A DNA stretch of 58,954 nt, taken from the IMG/VR virus record IMGVR_UViG_3300022413_000001, positions 1-58,954 of that record; one strand, written 5' to 3'. Both the position numbers and the translations under genes were made by a program. The notes below the pieces were generated by a model that saw only the letters and a program-made list of their open reading frames with translations, was not told where the DNA came from and ran no database searches. The stretch is from a virus. Shown here one piece after another: positions 1 through 8,639 of the stretch. Within the stretch, counting starts at the first letter, position 1; each line of letters starts with the position of its first letter.

Positions 1-38
1 TATGGACAGCTCAACGCCCAGCGTTGATAGCATCCTGG
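1..38. repeat. Terminal direct repeat, copy 1 (matches 58917-58954)
   Basis: The first 38 bases are identical to the last 38. Joining them keeps the fibre reading frame open and supplies both a start (58198) and a stop (787). This is the usual signature of a circular assembly of a circularly permuted or circular genome. The caution is that the same sequence also occurs at 53281-53318. Confidence 0.85.
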
Positions 39-787
39 ACAGAGAGCTATCTCTGAGTATGGCGCTTGCAAGTTTTACTCCCGATATCGACATTGACCTG
101 AGCGGGTCCAGGTTGCTGGCTATGCCTCTATCCATTGCCTCACTCACACCAGACGTAGATGCTGTGCTTCAAAGAGCCTTATCTTTGCAATCGAATGCGG
201 GCAGTTCCACTCCGGCCGTAGATAGCCTGTTGAGTAGGGCCTTGTCTTTAAACATCACCATCCCGAGTGTGACGCCAAATATTGATATTGACCTCTCTGG
301 GGCGAGATTACTGGCCATGTCTCTATCCATGCTCAGCTCTACGCCAGATATCGATGCCCTGCTCGATCGTGAGTTGGGGTTGCAGGCAGGCATCACGAGT
401 ACTACGCCCAGCATTGACCACGTCTTGGAACGGGCTCTTACGCTATCGGCGTCCGTGGCATCCGTGACCCCGGACATTGATGCCCTGCTCACCAACCTGC
501 GTGCGTTGTCGATGGCGATATCGGCTGATAGTGTAACTCCTGATGTGGACAACATTTTGGTCCGTGAACTGGAGTTGGGCATATCGGGCAACAGTTTGAC
601 GCCAGATGTGGACCTGATTCTCTCTCGTGCCCTGGCCATGAGCCTTGGCATTGCCAGCTTGACGCCAGATAACTTGTCGATGGTATTGGCTGGACTTGGG
701 GTAGTCCTTGATCCAGGGGTGGTATCCTTGACTCGCCGCAAAGGTCTGGTTTCTTTAACTCGAAGCAAAAGTATTGTATCGTTATAA
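1..787 (+). CDS. C-terminal part of TPxxD-repeat tail fibre protein (partial)
   Basis: The reading frame is open from the window edge. It consists of about ten imperfect repeats of roughly 20-24 residues with the core S-x-TP-D/S-I/V-D-x-x-L-x-R-x-L. It ends in a different tail with three VSL(T) motifs. Bases 1-38 equal the last 38 bases of the window, and the frame is the same, so this is very probably the 3' part of the gene starting at 58198; joined, it encodes 501 residues. The first 125 bases are also identical to 53281-53405, inside another fibre gene. A structural fibre or spike role is inferred from the repeats and from neighbouring fibre genes. The family itself is not recognised. The minus-strand ORF across it is only a repeat shadow. 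Confidence 0.75.
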   Translation, partial: MDSSTPSVDSILDRELSLSMALASFTPDIDIDLSGSRLLAMPLSIASLTPDVDAVLQRALSLQSNAGSSTPAVDSLLSRALSLNITIPSVTPNIDIDLSGARLLAMSLSMLSSTPDIDALLDRELGLQAGITSTTPSIDHVLERALTLSASVASVTPDIDALLTNLRALSMAISADSVTPDVDNILVRELELGISGNSLTPDVDLILSRALAMSLGIASLTPDNLSMVLAGLGVVLDPGVVSLTRRKGLVSLTRSKSIVSL

Positions 788-802
788 GTAAAGGAGACAA
801 GT

Positions 803-1657
803 ATGGGCTCATTGTCTAATTTTGCAGAAAATTCCTGGCTGGATCACTTGATCAATACGGCCTACACGCCTGCCGCAACGTTGTATTTGGCTTTCGCGAC
901 AGCAGATCCAACTGACGTTGGCACGGGGGCAGCGATGAACGAAACGGCGGATGCACAAGCCTATGCCAGGACCGCGATAACGTTTGGTGCGGCTACAACG
1001 AGGCGGGTGACACAAAACGCAGACGTGAGCTTTCCTCAAGCCACAGGCAACTATGCCTCCCCGATTACTCACTGGGGAATTGTCGATAGCCCCACTTATG
1101 GGGCCGGCAACATGCTGGCTCATGGCGCATTTTCCAGTAGTTTTCAGCCCGTGACGGGCAACAGGCCGAAAGTGATTACGGCATTGCAGGAGGTCTACAT
1201 CGAAATTACAGCGGGGGCAGGTGACGGCATTTCCGACTATGCCGTGCACGCCATGCTGGATTTGATGTTCCGCAATGTGGCATTTACCTCCCCTTCAGGG
1301 GCTAATTATGTGGCCCTGTCTCAAACTGTGCTCGACGATCAGGATGTTGCACTCGGCGACTTCACCGAGGTCACAGGCACAGGCTATGCTCGCAAGTTGC
1401 TTGATGCCAACGGTGGCTCATCGCCTACCTGGACGACAGTCAGTGGAGGGATTGCAAGCAACGCGGATATTGTCGATTTTGGTACAGTAGGGGCGGGAGG
1501 ATGGAGTAACATCGTTGCAGGTCTCATCATTGACAGTGCTTCGGGGGCGGGTAACATTTTGTTTTACAATTCCGCTGGTCTTGTTGATCAAAGCAATGTG
1601 GTCGAAAATGATGAGGTCAATTTCCCAGTGGGATCGATTATTGCAGCCGTAACATAA
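803..1657 (+). CDS. Phage tail fibre protein with two tandem domains
   Basis: A 284-residue protein with an AAGGAG ribosome site just upstream of ATG 803. The first half (about 1-145) has the pattern typical of a common phage tail-fibre domain: a start like LSNFAENSWLDHL, then TLYLAFATADPT, a YAR-x-AITFG segment, and a HWGI stretch. The second half (about 150-284, from MFRNVAFTSPSG) has the same outline (YVALSQT, GYARKLL, IVDFGTVGAGGW) and looks like a diverged copy. It follows the repeat-fibre gene with a 15-base gap, so it probably belongs to the same adsorption structure. No catalytic residues are apparent. The tail-fibre call is fairly confident; receptor and exact position are unknown. 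Confidence 0.75.
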   Translation: MGSLSNFAENSWLDHLINTAYTPAATLYLAFATADPTDVGTGAAMNETADAQAYARTAITFGAATTRRVTQNADVSFPQATGNYASPITHWGIVDSPTYGAGNMLAHGAFSSSFQPVTGNRPKVITALQEVYIEITAGAGDGISDYAVHAMLDLMFRNVAFTSPSGANYVALSQTVLDDQDVALGDFTEVTGTGYARKLLDANGGSSPTWTTVSGGIASNADIVDFGTVGAGGWSNIVAGLIIDSASGAGNILFYNSAGLVDQSNVVENDEVNFPVGSIIAAVT

Positions 1658-1668
1658 GGGCGAGCTTG

Positions 1669-2004
1669 ATGGCGGGGAATCAAGAAGAAGTTGTCTATGT
1701 GGGGGACTATGACAATACGAATGATTTTCGTCTGGAATCCGATGGCGTAGCTCTCCCGCTCGATGATGTCATACAAATCGACGCAAACGTCAGTGGGCTT
1801 GATATCTCGTCAACGAATCAGCCCGCTGACTTGATTCGTTGGAATGTTCTGGGCTTTGAGGTGGGGGAAATACATTGCAGACTTGGAGCGATACCCAGCC
1901 TATCAGGAGGCATCAAGAATTGCTGGTTCATTGTGTTCGATCCGACGAACCCTAACGGTGTCGTCTTTGGGCCTATTGATCTGGTGGCCATTGAGTTGCC
2001 ATAG
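1669..2004 (+). CDS. Hypothetical protein downstream of tail fibre
   Basis: 111 residues, starting 11 bases after the fibre gene stop. An in-frame TTG lies immediately before the ATG. The composition is acidic and beta-rich, without signal peptide or membrane segment, and it has three cysteines/tryptophans near the C-terminal half (WFIVFDP). Its place between fibre and lysis-like genes suggests a fibre accessory or virion protein, but I do not recognise the family. Confidence 0.55.
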   Translation: MAGNQEEVVYVGDYDNTNDFRLESDGVALPLDDVIQIDANVSGLDISSTNQPADLIRWNVLGFEVGEIHCRLGAIPSLSGGIKNCWFIVFDPTNPNGVVFGPIDLVAIELP

Positions 2005-2123
2005 GGGAGGACCGCAAGCACTTATAGAACAAACCTTAAACAGACGTCGATTTTGTGTTTTTTTTATTTTCTGCATAAGCTTGAGCTAAGCCTAACCCCT
2101 TCACCCTACATAAGGAGTTACCC
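2005..2123 (+). promoter_or_regulatory. Short intergenic leader with T-rich stretch
   Basis: 119 bases between the hypothetical gene and the membrane-protein gene. It holds a long T-rich run around 2050-2066 but no convincing stem before it, so it is not called a terminator. A clear AAGGAG ribosome site stands at its 3' end. Confidence 0.25.
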
Positions 2124-2495
2124 ATGCTTAGCCAAAGCGAAGAGGACAGAATGTATGAGGAAGCAGGAAAATATGTGTCGCAAAAATGGGTGCTGACGAC
2201 GATTGTCAGCCTTTTGATAATCATCTTATCAGGAATTGGAGCCTTTTATCACAATATGATCATGTCGAATGACAGGGAAATTGTGATTCTGATGAATAAG
2301 GTGGCTAACCTAGACTATATAATCAAGGATTCAGAATCAAGGCACAAAGGCTTACACCAGGAGCAATTGTTAGAAATTCGTGCAAACAGAGAAAACCTTT
2401 TGAAGCAGATAGAATTCCTAAATACCAAACAGACTCAGATTGAGTGGCAAGTGAACCGCATAAAAAATATAGACTGTCATGGAGGCGCTCCATGA
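2124..2495 (+). CDS. Small inner-membrane protein with coiled coil (possible lysis protein)
   Basis: 123 residues. Residues 1-22 are polar, about 24-46 form one strongly hydrophobic helix (VLTTIVSLLIIILSGIGAFY), and the rest is a charged, heptad-like helix to about residue 115. A single N-terminal membrane anchor with a coiled-coil tail resembles phage inner-membrane spanins or signal-anchor proteins, but no proline-rich or lipobox partner is visible and no endolysin is recognised nearby, so the lysis role is only a suggestion. Its stop overlaps the next start (ATGA), implying translational coupling. Confidence 0.55.
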   Translation: MLSQSEEDRMYEEAGKYVSQKWVLTTIVSLLIIILSGIGAFYHNMIMSNDREIVILMNKVANLDYIIKDSESRHKGLHQEQLLEIRANRENLLKQIEFLNTKQTQIEWQVNRIKNIDCHGGAP

Positions 2496-2962
2496 CAAGC
2501 ATCACCGGGCAACTCTTTGCGAACGAGAAAGCCTTCGGCTTGGAGTTGGAGAAACTCTACCGCAAACTGGGCTGGCTCGTGGGGCATACGTTCGACAGCC
2601 GACACTCTGCGGCGGGGGAGTCCGATTACCGGCTTGCTCACGAGACGCGCGGTGAGTTTTTGATGGCAGAGTTAAAGATGCCAGGCAAGGAGCCAACCTG
2701 GCCACAGGTGGAGTGGCTGAACGCGATGACGGCGTCAAGGGTCGAATGCCATATCTGGTATCCGGAGGACTGGGATATTGTCGTTCAGCGGTCTCAGGGA
2801 CGCGCAGGAATGGGGTGGTCAACCGAATGGTACTGGCGCCGGGGGAGTTTTGATCTTGCTGCAATCCGCGAGACGTGGGAGCGGGAACAGCTACGGAAGC
2901 AGGGGATCAAGGTGGCGCCAAGGAATCGGCGGGCGGGGGGACGAACAAGGAGGAAGAATTGA
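2492..2962 (+). CDS. VRR-NUC / PD-(D/E)XK-like nuclease
   Basis: 156 residues from ATG 2492, chosen because GGAGG precedes it and it overlaps the previous stop by ATGA. The order SDYRL (about 45-49), AELK (about 62-65), then PTWPQVEWL and HIWYPEDWD fits the VRR-NUC core: an acidic residue, the E-x-K motif, and the Q-x-x-W helix. Such proteins cut branched or modified DNA, often as phage Holliday-junction-type nucleases. The Arg/Gly-rich C-terminus (from about 135) could bind nucleic acid. It sits in a short operon of non-structural genes before the terminase, which suits a packaging or recombination role. Family assignment is by motif only. Confidence 0.65.
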   Translation: MTSITGQLFANEKAFGLELEKLYRKLGWLVGHTFDSRHSAAGESDYRLAHETRGEFLMAELKMPGKEPTWPQVEWLNAMTASRVECHIWYPEDWDIVVQRSQGRAGMGWSTEWYWRRGSFDLAAIRETWEREQLRKQGIKVAPRNRRAGGRTRRKN

Positions 2963-3162
2963 GTACCAGGGATGAATTGACGATAAGTGTAAAGCTTAGA
3001 GTTGACGATACCAAAATGAGAGAATTTGCGCAGGTATTGGGAAAGATAAAATATTTTGCAGACAGGTGCGAGCCTGAGATTCAAAAGGGCATATTGGATG
3101 GATTGGAAAAAATAGCAGATATTGTTTTATCCTCATCATTTAGGACATTAGCTGAAAACTAG
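2959..3162 (+). CDS. Small helical hypothetical protein
   Basis: 67 residues. The start TTG 2959 is preferred over the upstream in-frame ATG because AAGGAGGA lies 5-11 bases before it and the TTGA overlaps the previous stop. The protein begins STRDELTISVKLRVDD and continues as amphipathic helices. No motif is recognised. Confidence 0.5.
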   Translation: MSTRDELTISVKLRVDDTKMREFAQVLGKIKYFADRCEPEIQKGILDGLEKIADIVLSSSFRTLAEN

Positions 3163-3190
3163 CGGGGGAAGAGGGAAGTGAGGTCATGTA

Positions 3191-3769
3191 ATGCCTGAGA
3201 ATGCCTGGAAAAACCGCATCACAGAATTGCGCTCTATCAATGCGTCTGAATTAATGGGGCATGATGGGAATTGGCGTGTGCATCCTCAACATCAAGTCGA
3301 TGCGATGGCTGGTGTGCTTGGAGAAGTCGGCATTGTGGATGCCTTGCTGGTCTATGACAGTGAGCGCCAAGGCGGGCTGACAATCATTGATGGGCATCTG
3401 CGCCGAGACCTGAGAGCGGATGCGGAATGGCCATGTCTCATGACAAACCTTGATGATACGGAAGCGGATTATGTGCTCGCGACGTTTGATTGGCTGACAT
3501 ACCAGGCGCAGGCGGACCGGAAGGCGTTGGATGCCCTCTTGAGGGACATGGCGACGCAGGACGCGGCTGTACAGGCGCTCTTAGATAAGATGCAATCTCA
3601 GTTTTTATCTGAAATTAAGCTACCTGACGAAAACATACATGATGAAACCGTACAGAAATCAGAATCTTTGATTGAGATTCGATGCAGTCAGGCTACGTTT
3701 CAAAAGATCCACGCGACCTTGTCTGAATGGGATTTATTGTATGACGACTTCGAGATTGACATTTCGTGA
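3191..3769 (+). CDS. ParB-like (ParB/Srx fold) domain protein
   Basis: 192 residues. The N-terminal 100 residues carry the ParB N-domain pattern: NWRVHP near residue 27, a helix VDAMAGVLGEVGIVDALLV, and IDGHLRRD near residue 67, the position of the catalytic/CTP-binding motif in ParB and sulfiredoxin-fold proteins. There is no recognisable ParB helix-turn-helix. In phages such domains often precede DNA-modifying enzymes. Here the next gene is Mom-like and overlaps this one by 32 bases, so a joint role in DNA modification is more likely than partitioning, though that is inference. Confidence 0.7.
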   Translation: MPENAWKNRITELRSINASELMGHDGNWRVHPQHQVDAMAGVLGEVGIVDALLVYDSERQGGLTIIDGHLRRDLRADAEWPCLMTNLDDTEADYVLATFDWLTYQAQADRKALDALLRDMATQDAAVQALLDKMQSQFLSEIKLPDENIHDETVQKSESLIEIRCSQATFQKIHATLSEWDLLYDDFEIDIS

Positions 3770-4514
3770 GCAGACAGAAATAAGCTGGCAGAAGATACTG
3801 CGGGATCAATTTAATGATGAAGGCGTGCCACCTGTTCCGCATCTTTCTCTGAAGAAGGCAGTTGTAAAAGCGGTCTCATATCGTTTTGCCAAACAAATTA
3901 TTCTAAAATACGAATGGCTAGGCACGATGGGACCATCAACTTATCATTACGGAATTTTCTTTGGGCCGTATTGTGCTGGTGTTTGTTGCTTTGCAATCGG
4001 CGGCGGGACGGGTGGTGCATATGTACATAAGCCATTTTTAATAGAATATGATGAATTGGCAATTTTGATAAGAGGGGCTTGTGTACATTGGGCACCCCCT
4101 GGATCAAACTCCAAGCTTGTATCATTGTCAACTAAAATGCTACTTAAGAGCACTAAAGCATTGTTAGTGTTGGCTTACTCTGATTCAGATGCTGGAGAGA
4201 TTGGAACTATATATCAGGCTTGCAACTGGGTCTATATTGGGAAAGGAGGATCAACAACGCAATATGTTTCAAGAAAAAACAGAGTTATGGATCAGAAGAT
4301 TGTCCATGATGTTTCAAAACAAAATAATGTATCAAGAAAGGAAGTGGAAGATGCATTATTGAAGTCAGGATGGAGAAAACAAAAAAGCAATCCAAAGGGA
4401 AGGTATGCCTTTACACTGAATGTAGATTTAAAGAATCGCCTTGAGCAGATGCGGAAGCCGTATCCGAAACGCCCCACAAGCATAGACAGCGATGCGTTAG
4501 CTATCCCAGGCTAA
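3738..4514 (+). CDS. mom: Mom-like DNA adenine modification protein
   Basis: 258 residues from ATG 3738; the frame is open further upstream to 3672. It resembles Mom-family proteins (GNAT-related, adenine carbamoylmethylation in phage Mu). The signs are YHYGIFFG near residue 70, a WAPPGSNSKLVS segment, a central VLAYSDSDAGEIGTIYQACN stretch, a NWVYIGKGG turn, and a C-terminal KGRYAFTLNVD...RMRKPYP-like region. Such modification protects phage DNA against host nucleases. Its start lies within the ParB-like gene, so translation is probably coupled. In Mu, mom needs the zinc-finger activator Com; a Com-like gene occurs here at 8640, away from mom. Base composition is more AT-rich than its neighbours, suggesting separate acquisition. 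Confidence 0.7.
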   Translation, partial: CMTTSRLTFREQTEISWQKILRDQFNDEGVPPVPHLSLKKAVVKAVSYRFAKQIILKYEWLGTMGPSTYHYGIFFGPYCAGVCCFAIGGGTGGAYVHKPFLIEYDELAILIRGACVHWAPPGSNSKLVSLSTKMLLKSTKALLVLAYSDSDAGEIGTIYQACNWVYIGKGGSTTQYVSRKNRVMDQKIVHDVSKQNNVSRKEVEDALLKSGWRKQKSNPKGRYAFTLNVDLKNRLEQMRKPYPKRPTSIDSDALAIPG

Positions 4515-4574
4515 AGAGGGCAGTGCAACTCTGACCGTGGGGCTTGAGCCAAAACGGCTACAGAATATAGATAT

Positions 4575-4602
4575 AGACGCATAGTTAGATAGCTATGCGT
4601 CT
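4575..4602. promoter_or_regulatory. Perfect 10-bp hairpin upstream of terminase
   Basis: AGACGCATAG at 4575-4584 pairs perfectly with CTATGCGTCT at 4593-4602 across an 8-base loop. No T-run follows, so it is not a typical terminator. Lying just before the small terminase gene, it could be a transcript element or part of a packaging recognition region. Confidence 0.5.
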
Positions 4603-4635
4603 CCACAGATTCCATGTTGGTTAAGTGGTGAGTTT

Positions 4636-5052
4636 ATGGCAATCAACAGGCAGCGCTACACTGCTAAACAGGTCATACAGGCTTTAAAGGTCACACGTGG
4701 CATGGTCTATATGGCGGCGGAACGCTTGGGGTGTGATCCGAAAACAGTCTACAACTATATTGACCGATACCCCTCTGTCAAAGAAGCGCTGGACGATACG
4801 ACAGGGCGCTCACTCGACATGAGTGAGACGATGCTCATGCAGCAGATCATGAAGGGCAATATCGTTGCCATCAAATACCACTTGAGCACCAAGGGCAAGC
4901 ATCGGGGATATACGGCAGAAATCGAAGTGGGCGTTACGCACCGTATGGATGACGAGATCTCTCAAGCACGCGAAGCCCTGAGTGATATCCTCGCGGTAAC
5001 AGGAGAGCGACTCAAAAATGCCGGCCTTAATGGAGATGGCCAAGCTTACTGA
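4636..5052 (+). CDS. terS: Terminase small subunit
   Basis: 138 residues. A helix-turn-helix occupies about residues 8-50 (YTAKQVIQAL, CDPKTVYNYI). It is followed by the helical stretch MSETMLMQQIMKGNIVAIKY and HLSTKGKHRGY, a pattern common in small terminases that recognise the phage packaging site. It overlaps the large subunit gene by 35 bases. Confidence 0.8.
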   Translation: MAINRQRYTAKQVIQALKVTRGMVYMAAERLGCDPKTVYNYIDRYPSVKEALDDTTGRSLDMSETMLMQQIMKGNIVAIKYHLSTKGKHRGYTAEIEVGVTHRMDDEISQAREALSDILAVTGERLKNAGLNGDGQAY

Positions 5053-6361
5053 TCTTTCAGCAGCGGAAGAATTCTCCATGCTGGACGAGAGGGAGCGAAA
5101 CCGCGTTCTGGATAAGATGCCCGATAAGCAGATCTATGCCCTGATGCATGACTGGGCGTTTTGGGCACGCCCGGAGCAGTTGTTGCCGGAGCATGATGAC
5201 TGGGATGTGATGTTCTGGTGCGCGGGCAGGGGGAGTGGGAAAACGAGACCAGCAGCGGAGACTGTTAACCAATGGGCTGAGAACAAAAATTGGCACCTCT
5301 CGCTTGTGGGAGAGACGGCAGCAGAAGTCAGAGATGTCATGATCGAGGGACCCAGTGGACTGATTGCGACAGCGAAGCCCTGGAACCCTGCTGTGTACGA
5401 ACCCTCGAAACGGCGTGTGACATGGCCTGCTACGGGGACTTGGGCAACCACATACAGCGGGGACAAGCCGGATCAGTTGCGTGGACCTAATTCGAATGGG
5501 TGCTGGGTCGACGAGTTGGCCAAATTTCGGTATCCGGAAAAAGTCTGGGAAAACCTGGAAATGCTTAACCGTGTTGGGCGCCACCCACGGTTTTTAATTT
5601 CCTCTACGCCTCGCCCGATCCCAATTATAAAAGAAAAAATTGAAGAGTCCTTAAAGCCCAATTCAACGACTATCGTTCGCACCTGGAATACCTACCGAAA
5701 CCTGGCAAACCTGGCTGAATCGACCATTCAGCGGTTGCTGAACCGGTACGAAGGAACCCGGATTGGGCGCCAGGAATTGCATGCGGAGCTGCTCAGTGAT
5801 ACGCCGGGGGCACTGTGGACACTGTCAGGGATTGACGAGCACCGGGTTACCCAGCATAATGCCTTGAAAATCATTGTCGTAGGTGTAGATCCTCCCATAA
5901 CTGAGGGGGGTGAATGCGGAATCATAGTGCAAGGACTGGCTCCAAACGACCACATTTACACACTGGACGATATGAGCATGAGTGGCAAGCCGCACGAATG
6001 GGGAGCCCAAGTCATTGCGGCTTATCACAAGTGGGGAGCCAATTATATCGCACCTGAGATCAATCAGGGCGGAGATATGGTGTCGTCAGTTTTGCATACA
6101 ATCGATCCCGGTGTACCGATCACTCCAGTTTGGGCGTCAAGAGGAAAGTGGTTACGGGCAGAGCCCATATCGAGTTTTCACGAAAAGGGCCGTATGCATC
6201 ATGTCGGCACTTTTGCTGCTCTCGAAGATGAGCAAAGCACCTACGTACCCGGCAATCCCAGCCCTAACAGATTGGATGCGTATGTTCATGCGGCAACTAA
6301 ATTACTCTCTTACACGGAATTTGACGCCGGCAGTACGAGAGCGGGTGTGTGGGGAGAATGA
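5018..6361 (+). CDS. terL: Terminase large subunit
   Basis: 447 residues; ATG 5018 or 5030 could be used. The ATPase has Walker A GRGSGKT at about 70-76 and Walker B WVDE at about 163-166, followed by the SSTPRP coupling segment near 195. The C-terminal RNase H-like nuclease shows VGVDPP (Asp about 291), an APEINQGGD motif and a final NRLDAYVHA segment. It drives ATP-dependent packaging through the portal encoded next. Length and motif order are normal for the family. Confidence 0.93.
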   Translation: MPALMEMAKLTDLSAAEEFSMLDERERNRVLDKMPDKQIYALMHDWAFWARPEQLLPEHDDWDVMFWCAGRGSGKTRPAAETVNQWAENKNWHLSLVGETAAEVRDVMIEGPSGLIATAKPWNPAVYEPSKRRVTWPATGTWATTYSGDKPDQLRGPNSNGCWVDELAKFRYPEKVWENLEMLNRVGRHPRFLISSTPRPIPIIKEKIEESLKPNSTTIVRTWNTYRNLANLAESTIQRLLNRYEGTRIGRQELHAELLSDTPGALWTLSGIDEHRVTQHNALKIIVVGVDPPITEGGECGIIVQGLAPNDHIYTLDDMSMSGKPHEWGAQVIAAYHKWGANYIAPEINQGGDMVSSVLHTIDPGVPITPVWASRGKWLRAEPISSFHEKGRMHHVGTFAALEDEQSTYVPGNPSPNRLDAYVHAATKLLSYTEFDAGSTRAGVWGE

Positions 6362-6364
6362 CCG

Positions 6365-7771
6365 ATGAGCGAAGTTTCAAACGGGCATGATGTAGCGGAT
6401 GTCCTTCGGACAGCCCAATCGATTATCCAATCCCGTGCGGCGCTATCCGCGCACCTTGGAAAGGCATTTGGAGGGGTACGGGATTACTATGATATTTTGG
6501 GGTACAAACTCAACCTTCAACCCCTAGACTGGATTGCAAAATACGACCGTCAGGATATTGCGAGCCGCATCGTAAATGCCTACCCGGATGATACGTGGCG
6601 CATCTCCCCTTTGGTGTGGGAAAACCAGGATGAAATTGACACTGAATTTGAAGTGGCATGGACACGTCTGGTTGAAAGGCTGCGGATCTATCACTATTTC
6701 CACCGGTTGGACCGGTTGGCTGGGCTTGGCCGTTATGCCATTATGATTATGGGCGTTGCGGACGGGAAATCCCTTGCTGATCCCATTAACCGGACTGTAG
6801 CTCCTGCCTTGCAGTATCTGTCTTTGTACAGCGAAGAACACGCGGACATCCAGGCGATTGATGAAAATACGAATTCGCCCAGATTCGGACTCCCCCTTAC
6901 CTATAAGGTTGACTTATCAAGGTCGACAACAGTCGTGGGATCCACGCAATCTACCCGCGAGAATAAACAAAAAGACAACCAAATTGTGCATTTCGAACGA
7001 GTTATTCATTTTGCGGATGGTGTGCTGGAAGATGATGTCTATGGAACGCCCAGACTTCGGCCTGTTTACAACCTGTTGGATGACTTGCAAAAAGTGGTCG
7101 GTGGATCAGCCGAAGTATTTTGGCGCAACGCCTCACGGGATCTGATTGCAGCGGTGAGGGATGGGGCGCACCTAACGCCTGAAAGTTCGACTGCGATCAG
7201 CGAACATATTGATGAGTTTATCCACGGACTGCGCCGAGTGCTTCGGGTAGAGGGGGTAGACATCAATGCCTTGCCAGCAGAGATTGCGTCTCCACGGGAT
7301 ACGGTGGATGTAATCATGGATATGGTTTCAGGCACAACGGGCATTCCCAAACGCATCCTGCTGGGCTCAGAACGAGGAGAGTTGGCGAGTTCACAAGATG
7401 AGGGGAATTGGGTCTCCCGCATAGAGCAGCGGCAAATACAAGTCATCAACGATGTTATTCTGCGCAACTTTATTGATAGGATGATCTCAATCCGCATACT
7501 CCCAACCCCTCCCGATGGGTATACAATCGAATGGCCACCGCTAATAACTGAGGATCCCAAGGAGCGGACAGAGAGAATAGAACGCTTGGCGAACGCCTTG
7601 GCTACGATTGCAGGTCCAGGGCAGGTTTTGAGTGTATTCCCACTTCCTGAAGTGCGGGAAACGGTGCTGGAATGGGATGCAGAGAGTCCTTTTGAGACGG
7701 ACGAATCCCTCGCAGCCATCGAGGAAGAGGATGACGATGATTTCGAGGTGGACGACGATGTTGCTGAATAA
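6365..7771 (+). CDS. Portal protein (DUF1073-like)
   Basis: 468 residues, starting four bases after terL with GGGAGA upstream. The middle (RNASRDLIAAVRDGA, SGTTGIPKRILLGSERGELASSQDEGNW) matches the DUF1073/Mu gp29-like portal outline, and the C-terminus is very acidic (EEEDDDDFEVDDD). Its position between terminase and minor head gene is the standard place for the portal, which forms the dodecameric DNA channel at one capsid vertex. Confidence 0.85.
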   Translation: MSEVSNGHDVADVLRTAQSIIQSRAALSAHLGKAFGGVRDYYDILGYKLNLQPLDWIAKYDRQDIASRIVNAYPDDTWRISPLVWENQDEIDTEFEVAWTRLVERLRIYHYFHRLDRLAGLGRYAIMIMGVADGKSLADPINRTVAPALQYLSLYSEEHADIQAIDENTNSPRFGLPLTYKVDLSRSTTVVGSTQSTRENKQKDNQIVHFERVIHFADGVLEDDVYGTPRLRPVYNLLDDLQKVVGGSAEVFWRNASRDLIAAVRDGAHLTPESSTAISEHIDEFIHGLRRVLRVEGVDINALPAEIASPRDTVDVIMDMVSGTTGIPKRILLGSERGELASSQDEGNWVSRIEQRQIQVINDVILRNFIDRMISIRILPTPPDGYTIEWPPLITEDPKERTERIERLANALATIAGPGQVLSVFPLPEVRETVLEWDAESPFETDESLAAIEEEDDDDFEVDDDVAE

Positions 7772-7788
7772 GCATAGGCTCATTAAAA

Positions 7789-8580
7789 ATGCCATCTGCT
7801 GATCCGTCACACACAGCCACACTTAGGCGCCGATACAGCGGCGCGATGAATCGTCGTTTCCGTACACTCGCAAGTGATGTGCGCAAGTCCATTGTGGACA
7901 ATGACGGATTGGGGTTTCGTGCGAATACGCCCGCACCCCATCGCGCCTTTGACTTTCCCAGGTCAGCAGAGAAGGTAGACGCATTCATTCGGTGGTTGCA
8001 ACGCGAGGTTGACCGGGGCATCCTCGAAGTCGTCTTGCGCAATGGTTCTGAAATCGTACTACATCGTGAGTGGCAGAATCGGTTCATCCGTAACGCCTAT
8101 ATTCGCGCGGTGACGGATGCTGAGACATCCTTAAAGCGCCAAGGTGCACTGATAGCACCACTCGATTTCACGATCGGACTTGAAGCCGGGGTGCATATTG
8201 AAACGCTGGAGTTGATGTATACGCGGGTATTTGAGGGATTACGCGGAATAACGGGGTCAATGAGTGGCCAGCTTTCACAGATTTTGTCGCAAGGCTTAAT
8301 TGATGGAGTAGGGCCGCGCGTGCTTGCCAAGCGCATCACGGACCAGATTGCGAGTATTTCACGCACGCGAGCCATGGTCATCGCAAGAACGGAGATCATC
8401 AATACCTATGCGGAGGGCACACTCAATATTTTTGAGCAAAACGGCGTCTCAGGGGTAACGGCAGAGGTTGAGTTTTTAACGGCAAAAGATAATCGGGTCT
8501 GTCAACGATGCCGTTTTCTGAACGGCAAAGTTTTTACTATCCAACAGGCTAGAGGCATCATTACTGTCCACCCACGTTGA
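7789..8580 (+). CDS. Minor head protein, SPP1 gp7/Mu F-like
   Basis: 263 residues. The C-terminal half has the head-morphogenesis signature: ARTEIINTYAEGTLNIFEQNG near residue 200, then a Cys pair (VCQRCRFLNGK) and a final GIITVHPR. The family binds the portal during head assembly and often enters the virion. The TTGA at its end overlaps a possible start of the next frame. Confidence 0.82.
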   Translation: MPSADPSHTATLRRRYSGAMNRRFRTLASDVRKSIVDNDGLGFRANTPAPHRAFDFPRSAEKVDAFIRWLQREVDRGILEVVLRNGSEIVLHREWQNRFIRNAYIRAVTDAETSLKRQGALIAPLDFTIGLEAGVHIETLELMYTRVFEGLRGITGSMSGQLSQILSQGLIDGVGPRVLAKRITDQIASISRTRAMVIARTEIINTYAEGTLNIFEQNGVSGVTAEVEFLTAKDNRVCQRCRFLNGKVFTIQQARGIITVHPR

Positions 8581-8639
8581 CGTTGCGTTTGGCTCGCGGT
8601 CGTGAGCAGCGAAGGAATCGGAGGCTCATCACAAGCGGC

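Noticed and set aside
169-768. 199-codon minus frame across the repeat fibre
   Set aside because: It follows the periodic composition of the plus repeats, as does 58182-58778; no independent protein features.
3191-3769. ParB as plasmid partition protein
   Set aside because: No helix-turn-helix and no ParA partner; the overlap with mom favours a DNA-modification role.
4515-4635. Rho-independent terminator after the Mom-like gene
   Set aside because: The stem is perfect but no T-run follows, so it is listed only as a hairpin.
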